In this document: positions 63,440 through 64,000 of the stretch, in pieces
Position numbering within the stretch: position 1 is the first letter of the stretch
Layout of the letters: each line of letters begins with the position of its first letter
Assembly (NCBI RefSeq): GCF_000524195.1
Contig: NW_020170387.1
Coordinates: 1,271,987 to 1,335,986 of the forward strand
Direction of reading: 5' to 3'
DNA length: 64,000 nt
Source of the DNA: Echinococcus granulosus
Lineage: Eukaryota > Platyhelminthes > Cestoda > Cyclophyllidea > Taeniidae
Translations under genes and position numbers: made by a program
The notes under the pieces: model-generated
Told to the model about the DNA's origin: nothing
Database searches by the model: none
The model's input: only the letters and a program-made list of their open reading frames with translations

Positions 63440-64000
63440 GCTATTCTACGCAATACCGATTTCAGCCCACAACATCAGGTGAGTCTTTTGTTTGTGTCTT
63501 GTAACAAGCCAGCCTACTATGTGCCATCGATCAACTTCATTCAAAATTGCACCTCAAGTGAAAAGCGTAAAAATTTGGCAGTATTTCAGCAGATTTCATT
63601 ATTACTTTAACTATTTGTTTACTTAAAAAAATAAGTAGTTAGTCTGTGTGGGCTAGAGGTGTTGTATTTTATATTTCATGCACCATTACGAAAGTACAAA
63701 TTCCCAGCCGCAGAATAACCCCATTTACTTTTAATTACACGGACTAACCTCTTGTTGAAATCCCTTTTCTATTTTACTTGACAAACCACATTTCTTACTA
63801 TTTCAAGGTACTAGTACACTCTTCTCCAAATGTAAAATGCTTAGCAAATAAAATATCAAGATCGACAAAGGCCAGGTGTTATCGCAACGCACCAAATCTT
63901 TTATGTATCGAAGAAATGAGGACTACGTAACTGTCTTTACCACTCAATATTAGGCCATATTAACCATTGTAGCTGCATTTTATTCCCTTAGGAAAGAACG
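63440..64000. other. 5' flank of the 7TM receptor gene
   Basis: AT-rich sequence upstream of the minus-strand receptor start, with no recognisable gene. Any promoter would lie here; no clear motif was identified. Confidence 0.5.

Noticed and set aside
1..64000. CRISPR arrays, operons of bacterial type, rRNA or intact tRNA genes
   Set aside because: None seen; the window is eukaryotic, with spliced genes and no repeat-spacer structure or conserved rRNA/tRNA sequence.

Overview
The window is AT-rich eukaryotic nuclear DNA with intron-containing genes. All the recognisable genes are animal-type: rhodopsin-like GPCRs, an NK2-class homeobox gene, a TMEM151 relative, a TIMP-like inhibitor, and the housekeeping genes SPT4, GatA/QRSL1 and FCF1. 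Very short introns (41-72 bp) in the compact genes sit beside multi-kilobase introns in the developmental and secreted-protein genes. That mix, with the divergent GPCRs, fits a parasitic flatworm, most likely a cestode with an enlarged genome. This assignment is inference, as no rRNA or mitochondrial marker is present. Three 100-base N blocks mark scaffold gaps.

Layout. At the left edge, on the minus strand, is the first coding exon of a rhodopsin-like GPCR, running off the window. From 8.1 to 13.0 kb, minus strand, is a TMEM151-family membrane protein whose tail seems to carry a one-base frame break. From 23.8 to 29.3 kb, minus strand, is a TIMP-like protein in three exons. From 37.6 to 39.5 kb, minus strand, is an NK2.1/scarecrow-type homeobox gene split inside its homeodomain; a phase-compatible first exon may lie at 47.3-47.5 kb. 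The stretches between these genes are AT-rich and gene-poor. They hold an interspersed repeat family (7.2-9.4 kb and 53-56 kb, including an inverted pair), a possible tRNA-like retroposon at 40.2 kb, microsatellite tracts and some unrecognised GC-rich islands.

The right end, 56.4-63.4 kb, is gene-dense: SPT4 (+), GatA/QRSL1 (-), a candidate 48-residue acidic microprotein gene (-), FCF1 (+) and an intronless, highly divergent 7TM receptor (-). SPT4 and GatA converge. The microprotein gene and FCF1 diverge from a shared GC-rich interval. The microprotein gene and GatA are in tandem, and a strong 3' splice site lies just before the GatA start, which is compatible with spliced-leader trans-splicing.

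The housekeeping genes act in separate processes: transcription elongation (SPT4), mitochondrial glutaminyl-tRNA synthesis (GatA) and 18S rRNA maturation (FCF1). They look clustered by compactness, not by shared pathway.
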